NCBI GenBank assembly: GCA_026985075.1
Contig: JALSQX010000060.1
Location: 62,001 to 126,000 of the forward strand
Reading direction: 5' to 3'
DNA: 64,000 nucleotides
Source: Blastocatellia bacterium
Lineage (GTDB): Bacteria; Acidobacteriota; Blastocatellia; HR10; J050
The position numbers and the translations under genes are program-made. This document shows, piece after piece, positions 1 through 8,725 of the stretch (the stretch's first letter is position 1; every line of letters starts with the position of its first letter). The notes below the pieces were generated by a model. The model searched no databases and was not told the origin of the DNA. It worked only from the letters and a program-made list of their open reading frames with translations.

Positions 1-185
1 CCGACGCCCGCCTGACGGGCGCAGCCGAAGATGACTTCTTCGATGGCCGATAAGCTCGCACCGGCGCGATCCAAGGCTTCCCTGGCCACCGGCACAGCCA
101 AATCGGCGGCCGACCACTCTTTGAGCGTCCCTCCGAAATTCCCGATGGGCGTTCGTACGGCTCCGGCCAGAAAAACGCTGTTCAT
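1..185 (-). CDS. Acetyl-CoA acetyltransferase (thiolase), N-terminal fragment
   Basis: Only the first 61 codons are inside the window; the gene continues past base 1. The visible protein begins MNSVFLAGAVRTPIGNFGG and continues through DLAVPVAREALDRAG to EEVIFGCARQAG, which is the usual start of a biosynthetic or degradative thiolase. The family cleaves 3-ketoacyl-CoA with CoA, or condenses two acyl-CoA. The catalytic cysteine region lies outside the window and cannot be checked. The start codon overlaps the stop of the SDR gene in an ATGA arrangement, so the two are translationally coupled. It is the last visible gene of the long operon that starts at the GntR gene, and would supply the final thiolytic step there. 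Confidence 0.85.
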   Translation of the reverse strand, partial: MNSVFLAGAVRTPIGNFGGTLKEWSAADLAVPVAREALDRAGASLSAIEEVIFGCARQAGV

Positions 186-913
186 GGTCCCCCCTGATTG
201 GTTGGTCTGACGACGACTTCGAAGACATCGACGTGGAGCGGTTGCCTGAGCGCCCAGAGGATCGTGCGGGCCACATCCTCGGCCTGGAGCGGCGTCACAT
301 CCCGAAAGCGCTCCATCGCCTGCGGGGGAATGCGATTGATGAATTCCGTCTCCACAATCCCCGGCTCAATGACGGTGACGCGGATACGATGAGCATAGAC
401 TTCCTGACGCAGCGCCTCCGAGACGGCGATGACGCCGAATTTCGTCGCCGAGTAGACGCCCATCCCCGCCAGCGTTCGTCGCCCGGCTATCGACGAGATA
501 TTGACGATATGGCCGCTCCGCTGAGGGATCATCAGCCGAAGAGCTTCCCGCGTGGCCCAGAGAAGCCCGAGGAGATTAGTCTCCAGCATCTCGCGCCACT
601 CGGCCGTCTTGCCCTCGGCGATGACCCCGAACCACCCCAGGCCGGCATTATTGATGAGGATATCCAATCGCCCAAACTGCTCATGAGTGGCGGCGACCAT
701 CTGTCGGACGGTCTCTTCATCACGCATATCGGTGGGGAGGATGAGCGCTTCACCGCCCCCAGCGCGAATCTGGTCGGCGAGAGTGGCCAGGCGGTCCCGA
801 CGGCGAGCGGCCAGGGCCAAACGAACGCCAGCCTCGCCGAGGGCCAATGCCGTCGCCCGTCCAATGCCACTACTCGCTCCAGTGATCAAAGCGACGCGTC
901 CCTTCAAGTCCAT
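182..913 (-). CDS. Short-chain dehydrogenase/reductase (SDR)
   Basis: A 243-residue classical SDR that would oxidise or reduce a hydroxyl/keto group with NAD(P)H. It starts MDLKGRVALITGASSGIGRA, with the TGASSGIG cofactor motif at about residues 11-18. It also has the NNAG motif, NISS with the catalytic serine, and YSATK with the catalytic Tyr and Lys. The ATG at 913 is preceded by AGAGGAGACATCA, a good ribosome site. The reading frame is open much further upstream, but that part has no SDR homology and runs into the enoyl-CoA hydratase gene. It sits between an enoyl-CoA hydratase and a thiolase, so oxidation of a 3-hydroxyacyl-CoA is the simplest role, although SDR specificity cannot be read from sequence. 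Confidence 0.9.
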   Translation of the reverse strand: MDLKGRVALITGASSGIGRATALALGEAGVRLALAARRRDRLATLADQIRAGGGEALILPTDMRDEETVRQMVAATHEQFGRLDILINNAGLGWFGVIAEGKTAEWREMLETNLLGLLWATREALRLMIPQRSGHIVNISSIAGRRTLAGMGVYSATKFGVIAVSEALRQEVYAHRIRVTVIEPGIVETEFINRIPPQAMERFRDVTPLQAEDVARTILWALRQPLHVDVFEVVVRPTNQGGP

Positions 914-980
914 TGATGTCTCCTCTGATTCGCCTCCGCGTTCAGCATCAGGAGCAGGGCCGAGACCGTCTGGCCCGCGG

Positions 981-1766
981 CTATCGACCTTTGAAGTTGG
1001 CCTGTCGCTTCTCGACATAGGCCGAGAGTCCTTCGGCAGCGTCTTCGCTCTGGAAGAGCAATTGCTGCAGCTCCCGTTCCAGCGCCAGGCCATCGGCAAA
1101 TGACATTTCGAATCCCGATTGAACGGCCCGTTTGATGCGCCCCACGGCCCGACTGGCTTTCTTGGGCGGCGTGAACTGCCGCGCATAGTCGAGGACCTGA
1201 TCGAAGAAATTCTCCCCTTCGAACACCTCGTTGACCAGACCCAGTTCCTTAGCCTCATCGAAGCTCATCAACCGTCCCGTGGTCATGAGTTCAATCGCTT
1301 TGGACTTGCCCACGGCACGCGCCAATCGTTGCGTCCCACCGGTCCCTGGCAGTACGCCGAGGGAGACCTCGGGAAGGCCGATCTTCCCGGCATCCTTCTT
1401 GGCGATGCGAAGATCGGCGGCCAGAGCGATTTCCAGGCCGCCACCCACCGTATGTCCATTCAACGCGGCGATGACCAATTTGGGCGTCTGTTCGAGGCGA
1501 TTCAGCGTCTCGTTGGCGTGCAAGCAGAAATAGTACTTGAACTCCGGCGTCGCTTTGGAGAGCATGCCAATATTGGCGCCGGCACAGAAAAACTTCTCTC
1601 CAGCTCCCCGGATGACGAGGACGTGAACGTCGGTGTCCATGCGAGCTGTGAGAATCGCCTCGTCCAGCTGACGCATCATTTCGTAAGTATAGGTATTGGC
1701 CGGCGGATCATTCAATTCCAAAATAGCGATTCCATCGACAGTACGATATCCAACCAGTTCACTCAT
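981..1766 (-). CDS. Enoyl-CoA hydratase/isomerase (crotonase family)
   Basis: A 261-residue crotonase-fold protein, the normal length for the family. The oxyanion-hole segment (FFCAGANIGML) and the second conserved block (NGHTVGGGLEIALAADLRIA) are present. A catalytic glutamate appears in GLPEVSLGVLPGTGGTQRL. Both glutamates expected of a hydratase are therefore there, so hydration of a 2-enoyl-CoA is more likely than isomerisation only. The start at 1766 has AAAGGAGAGAGACGT ahead of it. A longer reading to 1844 would overlap the hydrolase gene and adds no conserved residues. With the SDR and thiolase that follow, it forms a beta-oxidation-type tail to the operon. Confidence 0.92.
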   Translation of the reverse strand: MSELVGYRTVDGIAILELNDPPANTYTYEMMRQLDEAILTARMDTDVHVLVIRGAGEKFFCAGANIGMLSKATPEFKYYFCLHANETLNRLEQTPKLVIAALNGHTVGGGLEIALAADLRIAKKDAGKIGLPEVSLGVLPGTGGTQRLARAVGKSKAIELMTTGRLMSFDEAKELGLVNEVFEGENFFDQVLDYARQFTPPKKASRAVGRIKRAVQSGFEMSFADGLALERELQQLLFQSEDAAEGLSAYVEKRQANFKGR

Positions 1767-1821
1767 ACGTCTCTCTCCTTTTCGATAGCATTTATGGTCT
1801 TCATGATGAGAGGCCATCGCC

Positions 1822-2655
1822 TCACTCTGGGGAACCTCCCCCACCGCTCTTCTCGCTCACCGTGGAGACCCCTAACGTCTCTCTCAGCCAGTCCAGACAG
1901 AGTGAGATGACGTCCTCAAACGCGTATCCGTTGAACTTCCGTTCGAAGAAATGACCAACCTGAGGGAGGAGTTCCAACCGAACCGACCGATGCCCCGCTC
2001 GTTCCAGCGCCTCCTTCATCCACTGAGAATGTTCCATGGGAACGACCAGATCGAGCGTCCCATGAATGAGAAGCACGGGAGCCGTGATGTTGGCCGCCCA
2101 TTGGATCGGCGAGACGGCCCGATAATAGTCGGGAACTTCGTCGGGCGTTCCTCCGCGCATTCTGATCATCGCCTCGTACCGACTCGGAGAGTACTGCTGC
2201 ATCCCTCGCACGTAGCGAACGTGATCGGTCACCGGCGCGAGCGCGACTACCGTCCCAACCCGCTCCTGGCGGGCGGCGACGTTCAACACGGCGATGGCGC
2301 CCCGGGAATGCCCGACCAATCCGAGGCGCGACGTATCGACGGATTCCAGATTCATGAGGAATGACAGGGCGGCGCTGACGTCTTCAATATCGCTCTGATG
2401 AACCCGCGTCTGGGTGTCCCGGTAATGGGTGCCCAAGACGAGAAAGCCCGCCTCGGCGAGCGGTCGCGCCAGCCATTCCAGGGCGCGCACATCCCGATCG
2501 CGCCCTGGAGCGAGCACGATGGCCGGTCGCCGAAGCGGGCCCTCATTGAGGGAGCCTCCCGGCTCGCTCAGGAAGGGGGGTCGTTCATCGGAAACGAACA
2601 GGAGAGCCCGAACGCGCTCTCCCTGGCTGACATATTGGACCGTCTCAACCTTCAT
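1822..2655 (-). CDS. Alpha/beta hydrolase (dienelactone hydrolase/prolyl oligopeptidase-like)
   Basis: About 277 residues. The nucleophile elbow is GHSRGA (serine). The acid is the aspartate in HGTLDLVVP, and the histidine follows in QVGHFFERKF, so the full Ser-Asp-His triad is visible. The N-terminal part (AIVLAPGRDRDVRALEWLA) is typical of dienelactone-hydrolase-like or acyl-peptidase-like hydrolases. Inside this operon it could hydrolyse a lactone, a ring-cleavage product or a CoA thioester. The ATG at 2655 has AGGTGAGTGGGGG upstream. A GTG six codons earlier would overlap the DUF779 stop as GTGA and remains possible. Confidence 0.85.
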   Translation of the reverse strand: MKVETVQYVSQGERVRALLFVSDERPPFLSEPGGSLNEGPLRRPAIVLAPGRDRDVRALEWLARPLAEAGFLVLGTHYRDTQTRVHQSDIEDVSAALSFLMNLESVDTSRLGLVGHSRGAIAVLNVAARQERVGTVVALAPVTDHVRYVRGMQQYSPSRYEAMIRMRGGTPDEVPDYYRAVSPIQWAANITAPVLLIHGTLDLVVPMEHSQWMKEALERAGHRSVRLELLPQVGHFFERKFNGYAFEDVISLCLDWLRETLGVSTVSEKSGGGGSPE

Positions 2656-2669
2656 CCCCCACTCACCTC

Positions 2670-3089
2670 TCACTCCTCGGCCCGTCGTCGAGAACGAAGA
2701 ACGAACCGCTTCCGTCGGGCGCCTTCCAACGAGAACCCGTGGCCGCCCGTCCCATCAACGACATCGAATACCAGCTCATAGCCTCCAAGGCGTCGCGCCT
2801 GCTCCTCCGAAGCGTACACGGGGATTCCCTCCACTTCCCCGAGGCGTCGATCGCTCAACCCGAGATGAAAGCCTTTGAGGAGCATCGGTGACGTCGCATC
2901 GCAACACCCTCCGCTGATCATGAACAGCAGCCCCTCACCATGCTCCCGCTGGAGGTCTTCGAGCAACGCCTGGGCGCGCCGAGTGACCTGAAGCGAGACG
3001 GCGACACCGGTCACTCCACTGCCTCTTCCGGTCAGTGCTCCCGATGGATCGCTGGGGATCACTCGGTCTCTTGGATCCTCTCCGCTCAT
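2670..3089 (-). CDS. DUF779 family protein
   Basis: 139 residues. The conserved DUF779 core is present: FMISGGCCDATSPM with the twin cysteines, then LLKGFHLGLSDRRLGEVEGI, an E-E-Q segment, and FDVVDGTGGHGFSLEG near the C terminus. DUF779 proteins are known mainly as small companions of aldehyde dehydrogenase genes; their biochemical role is unknown. No aldehyde dehydrogenase is in the visible part of this operon. The ATG at 3089 overlaps the stop of the epimerase gene (ATGA), which fixes the likely start. The first ~40 residues are polar and poorly conserved, so a later start cannot be excluded. Confidence 0.8.
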   Translation of the reverse strand: MSGEDPRDRVIPSDPSGALTGRGSGVTGVAVSLQVTRRAQALLEDLQREHGEGLLFMISGGCCDATSPMLLKGFHLGLSDRRLGEVEGIPVYASEEQARRLGGYELVFDVVDGTGGHGFSLEGARRKRFVLRSRRRAEE

Positions 3090-4084
3090 GATGTCTTGTT
3101 CGTCGCCGAGCGCTTCCGTCGCGCCCACTGGATGTATTCGGCGATGCCTTCGGCCAGGTCGACTTCGGGCTCGTATCCCAGTTCCCTCCTGGCCCGAGAG
3201 ATATCATACGGTTGATCCAGGACCGCCGCCGTGCCCGCATATCCTCCGGTCAACGGGACTTTGACCTCGAATTCGGCCCCGGGGATATGCTTGCGGATCT
3301 CGTCCAGAAACTCGGAGAAGGCATATTGACGAGCGTCAGTGATGTTGAATGTTCGGTGCTCCAGCTTCTCAGCATCGCGCGCCCGGATGAGGGCCTGAGC
3401 CACATTACGGACGTGGACGAATCCTTCTCGCCCCCCCCACACGAGCATCGGCTGATCGATGGTCACTTTTTCTCCGTTGAGCGCCCCCTCGACGAGCATA
3501 TGGAGGAGGATGGAGATGGGCGCGCCGAAGGCTCCGCTCCAGACCCCCCAGACGTGTCCCAATCGTGGCGCGACGAAATCGACGCCCAGCGCATCGGCGT
3601 AATCCAGCCCCACGTACTCGGCGGCGATCTTCGTCGTCCCATAGAAGAATCCCGGAATGCGATCGACGGGAGCCTCTTCGGTGATCGCCCCCGCGGGCGG
3701 ATGCTTGGGATAGGCCCCATAGTAAAGGACGATGGAGCTCGTATACACGACGCGCCGAACATCGAGAGCGCGCGCCGCCTCCAGCACATTGACCAATCCC
3801 ATCACGTTGACCTGAACGGCGAGATGGGGCTTGGCGTCGGGCGTGGGCAGGATGGCCGCCGTATGGATGATGTGATCGATGGACTCCTCCTTGATGACGT
3901 GGATGAGATCGGTCATATCGAGGACGCTCCCCCGCAGGAGCTTCACGCGATGGAGATCGACGATCTCTCCCACGGCATCGCGGCGCGGGTGCACGTCGAA
4001 GAGTACGGGAGTCTCGCCTCTGTCGACCAACGCTCGCGCCACATAACTCCCCACTTGGCCGGCGCCCGTAATCAGTGTCGGCAT
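3086..4084 (-). CDS. NAD-dependent epimerase/dehydratase (extended SDR)
   Basis: 332 residues beginning MPTLITGAGQVGSYVARAL, with the TGAGQVGS Rossmann motif at residues 6-13. The catalytic Tyr-Lys pair is in FYGTTKIAAEYVG, and the usual extended-SDR block VNVMGLVNVLEAAR is present. The family works on nucleotide sugars, but many members act on other hydroxy or keto substrates, and no sugar-nucleotide gene is nearby. A role as a dehydrogenase or reductase in the aromatic/cyclic acid pathway is therefore more likely here. The start has GAGGAGGTGAGAT in front. The stop overlaps the DUF779 start. Confidence 0.85.
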   Translation of the reverse strand: MPTLITGAGQVGSYVARALVDRGETPVLFDVHPRRDAVGEIVDLHRVKLLRGSVLDMTDLIHVIKEESIDHIIHTAAILPTPDAKPHLAVQVNVMGLVNVLEAARALDVRRVVYTSSIVLYYGAYPKHPPAGAITEEAPVDRIPGFFYGTTKIAAEYVGLDYADALGVDFVAPRLGHVWGVWSGAFGAPISILLHMLVEGALNGEKVTIDQPMLVWGGREGFVHVRNVAQALIRARDAEKLEHRTFNITDARQYAFSEFLDEIRKHIPGAEFEVKVPLTGGYAGTAAVLDQPYDISRARRELGYEPEVDLAEGIAEYIQWARRKRSATNKTS

Positions 4085-4188
4085 ATCTCACCTCCTCGGT
4101 GCGCGACCGGTGCCGGTCGGCCTCCACATCATGACTCAGTGACCCATCGGGGATGGATCTTTCGGCCCGCGCTGTGGGGCTCGCCCCA

Positions 4189-4908
4189 TCATATCGCGGA
4201 CATACTCCCCATCTGAATGGCTTTTTGATTGACGCCCATCATGGCGGCGGCGATATCGAGCATCCGATCGCGCTGCTCTTCGCCTCGCTTGGCCAGCAAT
4301 CGCGCCGCCAGTCGCCCGTTGGCGATATGGAAGTACTCGTCCGGAAGAATCTCCTCGGTCAAGAGACGACTGAGGCTCTTGTTCGTATACGCCTTCTTGG
4401 CGAGATTGGTGAACAGTGGTACGGCCCATTTCTCGCAACAGAACTGACAATTGAACACGAGCTCCAGCGGATCCTCGGACACCTGATCGCAGTAATCGAA
4501 CTGATAGGTGAAACTGGGATGGGGTTGTTGAGCCAGAAGATCCTCCCCGCCCATCTTCAGCGCCAGACTCCGATAGAGCTTGAAATGGCGCATCTCGTCG
4601 TGAAGTTGACGACAGACGCCGAGTTTCAACTCGGGATAATCGACGGCGTATCCCATTCGCTCGATTTGCCGGGCGAACGTATCCACCGATCGCAACTCAC
4701 CCCATCCCGAGAGATAGACCAGGTGAAGCTGGGCTTCGGGCGACTCCAGGGCGCCGCTGGTGAGATACTCATCGACCCACTTTTCCAGGATTTCACTGAT
4801 GCGGAGATCCAATCGCTTGACGAAATCGTTGGGCTCGATGTCGATGGGAATATCGCCGAAGAATTGCTGGCGCAATCCGGCCACGTCTATTCCTTCTTGA
4901 CCGATCAT
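4189..4908 (-). CDS. Ferritin-like di-iron protein (PaaA/PaaC-type fold)
   Basis: 239 residues, mostly helical. Two ExxH-type metal motifs are visible: LHDEMRHFKLY (about residues 105-115) and EEILPDEYFHIANGR (about 187-201). This spacing matches four-helix-bundle di-iron carboxylate proteins such as the subunits of phenylacetyl-CoA epoxidase. It is short and could be an accessory subunit (PaaC-like) or a stand-alone oxygenase. The operon also encodes a larger BoxB-like protein, so the two may form one complex. The ATG at 4908 is preceded by GGGAGGTGGATC. I do not recognise a specific named orthologue. About 100 bases without a gene separate it from the epimerase downstream. Confidence 0.7.
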   Translation of the reverse strand: MIGQEGIDVAGLRQQFFGDIPIDIEPNDFVKRLDLRISEILEKWVDEYLTSGALESPEAQLHLVYLSGWGELRSVDTFARQIERMGYAVDYPELKLGVCRQLHDEMRHFKLYRSLALKMGGEDLLAQQPHPSFTYQFDYCDQVSEDPLELVFNCQFCCEKWAVPLFTNLAKKAYTNKSLSRLLTEEILPDEYFHIANGRLAARLLAKRGEEQRDRMLDIAAAMMGVNQKAIQMGSMSAI

Positions 4909-4929
4909 GATCCACCTCCCACAAAGGAA

Positions 4930-5958
4930 TTACGGAACGATGACCACGCCGAGGGTCTCCGGTTGCTCCAACATGGCCAATCCATCGTTGATCTCGATCA
5001 ACTGGATCCGATGGGTGAGCAACGGAGCGAGTTGAAACTGGCCCTCGACGGCCATACGGGTGAGCTCCTCGACCTCGTCTCGCCGGGCCAGGCAGGCGCC
5101 GGTGAGAACGAGTTCTCCGAACATGACAGTGAGGATATCCACCTTCACCTCGCCGAAGCATCCGGCGCGGCCAACGACGACGACGCGACCACCACGACGG
5201 ACGAGCGTCGCCGCTCGACTGACCCATTGGGGATCGCCGGTGAAATCAATGACCACATCGGCGCCGATCGGCGCGTAGTCGTCCAGGGCGCGCTTCAGAT
5301 CCTCGGACCGGGCATCGATCGTCCCGTCAGCGCCCTGCTCCCGAGCGATGGCCAGTCGCCGCTCCTCATCGTCGATGACCACGGCTCGGGCGCCGAGCTG
5401 ATGACACATCTGAATGGTCGCCAATCCCCATACCCAGGCCCGCTGGATGAGGACGACTTCGCCAGACTGGATGTTGGCTTGTTTCACGGCCCGATAGGGC
5501 GTGCCTAAACCGCAGGGAATGAGCGACGCCTGTTCCGGAGGGAGCGCGGTCACCGAATAGGGAATGACGTTGCGCTCGGGGACGACCACGTACTGAGCGA
5601 AGCCGCCGGGAAGGTGCGCGCCCACGCCCTTCCAGTTCAAACAGAGATGATCCTGTCCTTTCTGGCACAAGGGACACTGACCGCAACTCACCACGAAATG
5701 CACGATCACGTGATCGCCCTTCTCGACCGACGTCACGCCCTGGCCGACTTTCTCCACCACCCCGGCAATCTGATGCCCCAGGATGAGAGGCTCCTGCATC
5801 CAGGGAAGGCCCAGCGTGAAGAACCGATAATCCGTATCGCAGACGCCGCTGGCCAGAATGCGGAGCAGCACCTCGCCCTCTCCGGGTTCGGGGACCGACT
5901 GCAATTCGAGGATCAATGGCTGTTTCGCCTGATGAAAGACGGCCACATCGTGTTGCAT
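4930..5958 (-). CDS. Zinc-type medium-chain alcohol dehydrogenase with degraded cofactor loop
   Basis: 342 residues, MDR superfamily. The structural zinc site is CGQCPLCQKGQDHLC. For the catalytic zinc, GVCDTD supplies the cysteine and ILGHQIAGVVE the histidine, but the usual GHE is GHQ. The nucleotide-binding turn, normally GAGGVG, reads RAWVWGL here, so the glycine-rich loop is lost although the flanking strands are normal. The protein may bind cofactor differently or have another job. It lies three bases after a second MDR gene, with GTGAGGAGGTGAACC before its ATG. By context it acts on a cyclic CoA ester or alcohol intermediate, but the substrate is unknown. Confidence 0.85.
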   Translation of the reverse strand: MQHDVAVFHQAKQPLILELQSVPEPGEGEVLLRILASGVCDTDYRFFTLGLPWMQEPLILGHQIAGVVEKVGQGVTSVEKGDHVIVHFVVSCGQCPLCQKGQDHLCLNWKGVGAHLPGGFAQYVVVPERNVIPYSVTALPPEQASLIPCGLGTPYRAVKQANIQSGEVVLIQRAWVWGLATIQMCHQLGARAVVIDDEERRLAIAREQGADGTIDARSEDLKRALDDYAPIGADVVIDFTGDPQWVSRAATLVRRGGRVVVVGRAGCFGEVKVDILTVMFGELVLTGACLARRDEVEELTRMAVEGQFQLAPLLTHRIQLIEINDGLAMLEQPETLGVVIVP

Positions 5959-5961
5959 GGT

Positions 5962-7047
5962 TCACCTCCTCACAGAGGATGCGCGGGTCGAAGCCGGCGA
6001 CTCTTCGAGGAGACGGTCCGGCACCAGTACGATCTTGCCCAACAGCCTTCCCTGCTCCATCAACCGGTGAGCCTCGGCCGCCTGAGAGAGCGGCAACAGA
6101 CGATCGATGATCGGTTTGAGCTTTCCCTCATTGACCAGTTGGAGGACCCTCTCCACTTCCTGCATAGTCGATCCCGTCGATCCGATGATCTCGATTTCCC
6201 GGAAAAAGACGGAGATGAGATCCACCGTCGCCCGCCGCTCGCTCACCGCTCCGCAGGTGGCCAGGCGTCCTCTCTTGGTCAAGAGAGAGAGACTCCTGGT
6301 CAGCGTCTCGCCGCCGACCATATCGAACACGAAATCGACGCCGCGCCCCCCGGTCACTCGGGAGACCGCTGCGGTCACATCCTCAGCGCGGTAATTGATG
6401 ACCACATCGGCCCCGAGTTCACGGAGCCGCTCGGCTTTCTCTGCGCTGCTCGTCGTGGCGATGACGAAGGCGCCGGCCAGTTTGGCGATCTGCAGGCCCG
6501 CGCTCCCCACCCCGCTACTGGCCGAATTGATGAGCACGGTCTCTCCGGCCTGAAGTCGACCGCGGGTGATGAGCAGGTGCCAGGCCGTTCCGAACGAGGT
6601 TCGGGACGCGGCGGCGGCCTCGAAGCTGAGTCCGGGGGGAATCGGCAGAACGCCGCGCTCGGAGATCGTCACCTGCTCGGCATACCCGCCGGGCAACTGG
6701 GTGCCGAGCATCCGCCGATCATCGCAAAGTTGCTCCCACCCCGCTCGACAAAACCGACAGCGACCACAGGTGACCACGGCGGCGAGCACCCGGTCTCCGG
6801 GACGGAATGCCTTGACCTGAGGACCCACCATGACCACCTCGCCAGCCACTTCCATACCGAGAATGTGAGGGAGCGACTGTTGGCCGGGAAGGCGCAACTC
6901 GCCGCTCCGCACCATCACATCGATATGGTTGACGCCGCAGGCGCGAACGCGAATGAGCACCTCATCCCCGACCGGCTCGGGATCGGGCACCGTCTCATAG
7001 CGAAGCTCACTCGCATCACCATACTGATGGAATCGAACGGCTTTCAT
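5962..7047 (-). CDS. Zinc-binding/quinone-oxidoreductase-type MDR dehydrogenase
   Basis: 361 residues beginning MKAVRFHQYGDASELRYE, typical of quinone-oxidoreductase-like MDR enzymes. The structural zinc cysteines are in CGRCRFCRAGWEQLC. The NADP loop is intact (NSASSGVGSAGLQIAK). GVNHIDVMVRSG matches the QOR branch. The family often reduces enoyl or enone double bonds, so saturation of a ring or enoyl-CoA is a plausible role. The ATG at 7047 is preferred because it begins the conserved MKAV block. A GTG at 7065 overlapping the previous stop is an alternative. It is paired with the MDR gene at 4930-5958, in which the loop is degraded. Confidence 0.87.
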   Translation of the reverse strand: MKAVRFHQYGDASELRYETVPDPEPVGDEVLIRVRACGVNHIDVMVRSGELRLPGQQSLPHILGMEVAGEVVMVGPQVKAFRPGDRVLAAVVTCGRCRFCRAGWEQLCDDRRMLGTQLPGGYAEQVTISERGVLPIPPGLSFEAAAASRTSFGTAWHLLITRGRLQAGETVLINSASSGVGSAGLQIAKLAGAFVIATTSSAEKAERLRELGADVVINYRAEDVTAAVSRVTGGRGVDFVFDMVGGETLTRSLSLLTKRGRLATCGAVSERRATVDLISVFFREIEIIGSTGSTMQEVERVLQLVNEGKLKPIIDRLLPLSQAAEAHRLMEQGRLLGKIVLVPDRLLEESPASTRASSVRR

Positions 7048-7061
7048 GAAGCGCTGTCCCC

Positions 7062-8297
7062 TCACCCGTAGAATGGGAGCGGCCCCTCATCGACCACTTC
7101 GCCCCCTTGATGACGTCGAAGATTCTCCAGATACGCACTGAAATCCCGTCCGGTCACATAGGCTTCCGGAAGCACGGTGCGCAGATGACGAACGTATTCA
7201 TCGTAGGACTGAATCGGCCGCCCGTGCACATCGTTCATCTCGAAGGCGTGGATCCCGCGCCGCCGATAGAAGCTCATCGCCGGCAGGTAGATGAGATCTT
7301 CGGGTTTGATCCCCCGCTTGGATTCACCGGTGGAGAGAATCTCATCGGCCAATCGGATGGCTTCCGCCTTGCTGACCTTGGGGAGGCGCTCCTTCAAGAT
7401 TTCGTAATTCAACACATCGATGACCTGCTCTTTCACCTCCCGGTAGTAGCGCTCCTGGGCTTCTTTATTGAGCATGTCCTTGAAACCGAACTCCAGATTG
7501 GTGCGTCCGCCGCGCTCATCGCCGAACATCTCCAATCCCCGCGGCAACCACTTGTTGATATGACGCTGGATGTTGGGTACGCTCACATTCCCTCGGCCGG
7601 CCGTCGCTTCGGCCACCCATCGTCGAAGGGGATTGACCCCGGTGGCCAGATGGAACGACTCCTCCACGAGCATCGGCCCCATGCTCCGGGCCATGGGCGC
7701 ATAGGCCGAGACGCTCTGCATGGTCAATTGGTACTTGCCCACCCGATCGATGAGCGCGGCGAAGACGATGTTGTCGACGAAGGAGTCGAAGTAGACGTTG
7801 AACGCCTCCAGCACATGAGATCCCGTCTCCATGCTGAGGAGTTCGTCGATCGTATCGGCGGCCACGTCCCGGGTTCCCCCCCAATCGTCTTTGGCCAACA
7901 AGTAGATCATCTGGTATCCATGACGAAACTCCTCGGCCATGACCCGGAGCACATCGAACTGAATCTTCGGGTCTTGAGCCTTGGGGAGCGATTCTCGGTG
8001 TTGCTGAATAGACCCCAGTTCGGTGCTCGCCTGAGCGCGAATGATCTTCAGAATCTGCGCCCGCATCTCTTCGTCCATGTCGCTGGCTCGCCGGAACTTG
8101 GGTTTTCCGGCGTGAGCGCCGACCTCGATGAGTTCCGACTTCAGGTCGCCCAGTTTGGCGACCAGTTGAAAGGGCGACTGCTTGTAGAACTCCTGCCAGT
8201 GCTCGAGCAGATAAGGAAAATCCTTGAAGTGTTTCTCCTGCCAGCCCAGCATGGCTTTATGATATTTCTCTGGCAATTGATCCGTGATCACGGCCAT
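7062..8297 (-). CDS. BoxB/PaaA-type di-iron aryl-CoA epoxidase-like subunit
   Basis: 411 residues. Two di-iron motifs are visible: MAEEFRHGYQMIYLL (about residue 125-139) and MLVEESFHLATGVNPLRRW (about 210-228). They are joined by FAALIDRVGKYQLTMQSV, which resembles the corresponding block of benzoyl-CoA 2,3-epoxidase BoxB. BoxB itself is about 470 residues, so this is a shorter relative, and the exact substrate is not known. The N-terminal part (FPYLLEHWQEFYKQSPFQL) is not one I recognise. No BoxA- or PaaE-like reductase is visible in the operon, so the electron donor must be encoded elsewhere. The start has GGAGGTGGACCT ahead of it. Confidence 0.75.
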   Translation of the reverse strand: MAVITDQLPEKYHKAMLGWQEKHFKDFPYLLEHWQEFYKQSPFQLVAKLGDLKSELIEVGAHAGKPKFRRASDMDEEMRAQILKIIRAQASTELGSIQQHRESLPKAQDPKIQFDVLRVMAEEFRHGYQMIYLLAKDDWGGTRDVAADTIDELLSMETGSHVLEAFNVYFDSFVDNIVFAALIDRVGKYQLTMQSVSAYAPMARSMGPMLVEESFHLATGVNPLRRWVAEATAGRGNVSVPNIQRHINKWLPRGLEMFGDERGGRTNLEFGFKDMLNKEAQERYYREVKEQVIDVLNYEILKERLPKVSKAEAIRLADEILSTGESKRGIKPEDLIYLPAMSFYRRRGIHAFEMNDVHGRPIQSYDEYVRHLRTVLPEAYVTGRDFSAYLENLRRHQGGEVVDEGPLPFYG

Positions 8298-8725
8298 AGG
8301 TCCACCTCCTCAAAAAAGTATCGGACAACAGGCTCGCCGGCGCCATCGCCTCGCGATCGACTGAGCGGGCTCGCACCACCCTCTCACCGATTCACGAAAC
8401 GGTCGCCCGCGAGAACGAGCGGGAGCGCGCCGCCGGGGGGCTTGACGCACGCGGGAAGACGCTGGGGTCAGGTCATCAGCCGACGCGCTCCACAGCCCGC
8501 TCTCCCTCGAAGAGAGATCAAAGAGAGCGTTTCGCCCATTCGTCGTGCTCCTCAGCGTCATGGGCAACTCCAGCGAAAATGAGTGGCTCATGAAGCTCTC
8601 TCGCGCCTCATCATCTCTCCCCTTCGTAGTGCGCTCCGTGCCCATGAGCGATTCCCTGGAAGTCCCGGAAGCCGTCTCCGAGGTGTCCCCGGAGAGTTTC
8701 GATGACATCTCCCATCGCCCGCTGC
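8298..8725. other. 428-base gap inside the region A operon
   Basis: The only sizeable break in the operon, between the AAA ATPase and the BoxB-like gene. A minus-strand frame is open across most of it, beginning with a GTG that overlaps the ATPase stop. Its product (about 139 residues) is serine- and arginine-rich with no recognisable domain or conserved motif, so I do not call it a gene. It may be an untranslated spacer or an internal promoter region. Confidence 0.5.

Noticed and set aside
4153-8582. Several long plus-strand frames (about 450-490 codons) opposite the dehydrogenase and di-iron genes
   Set aside because: They are antisense to well-supported genes, lack any family motif, and follow from the high GC content.
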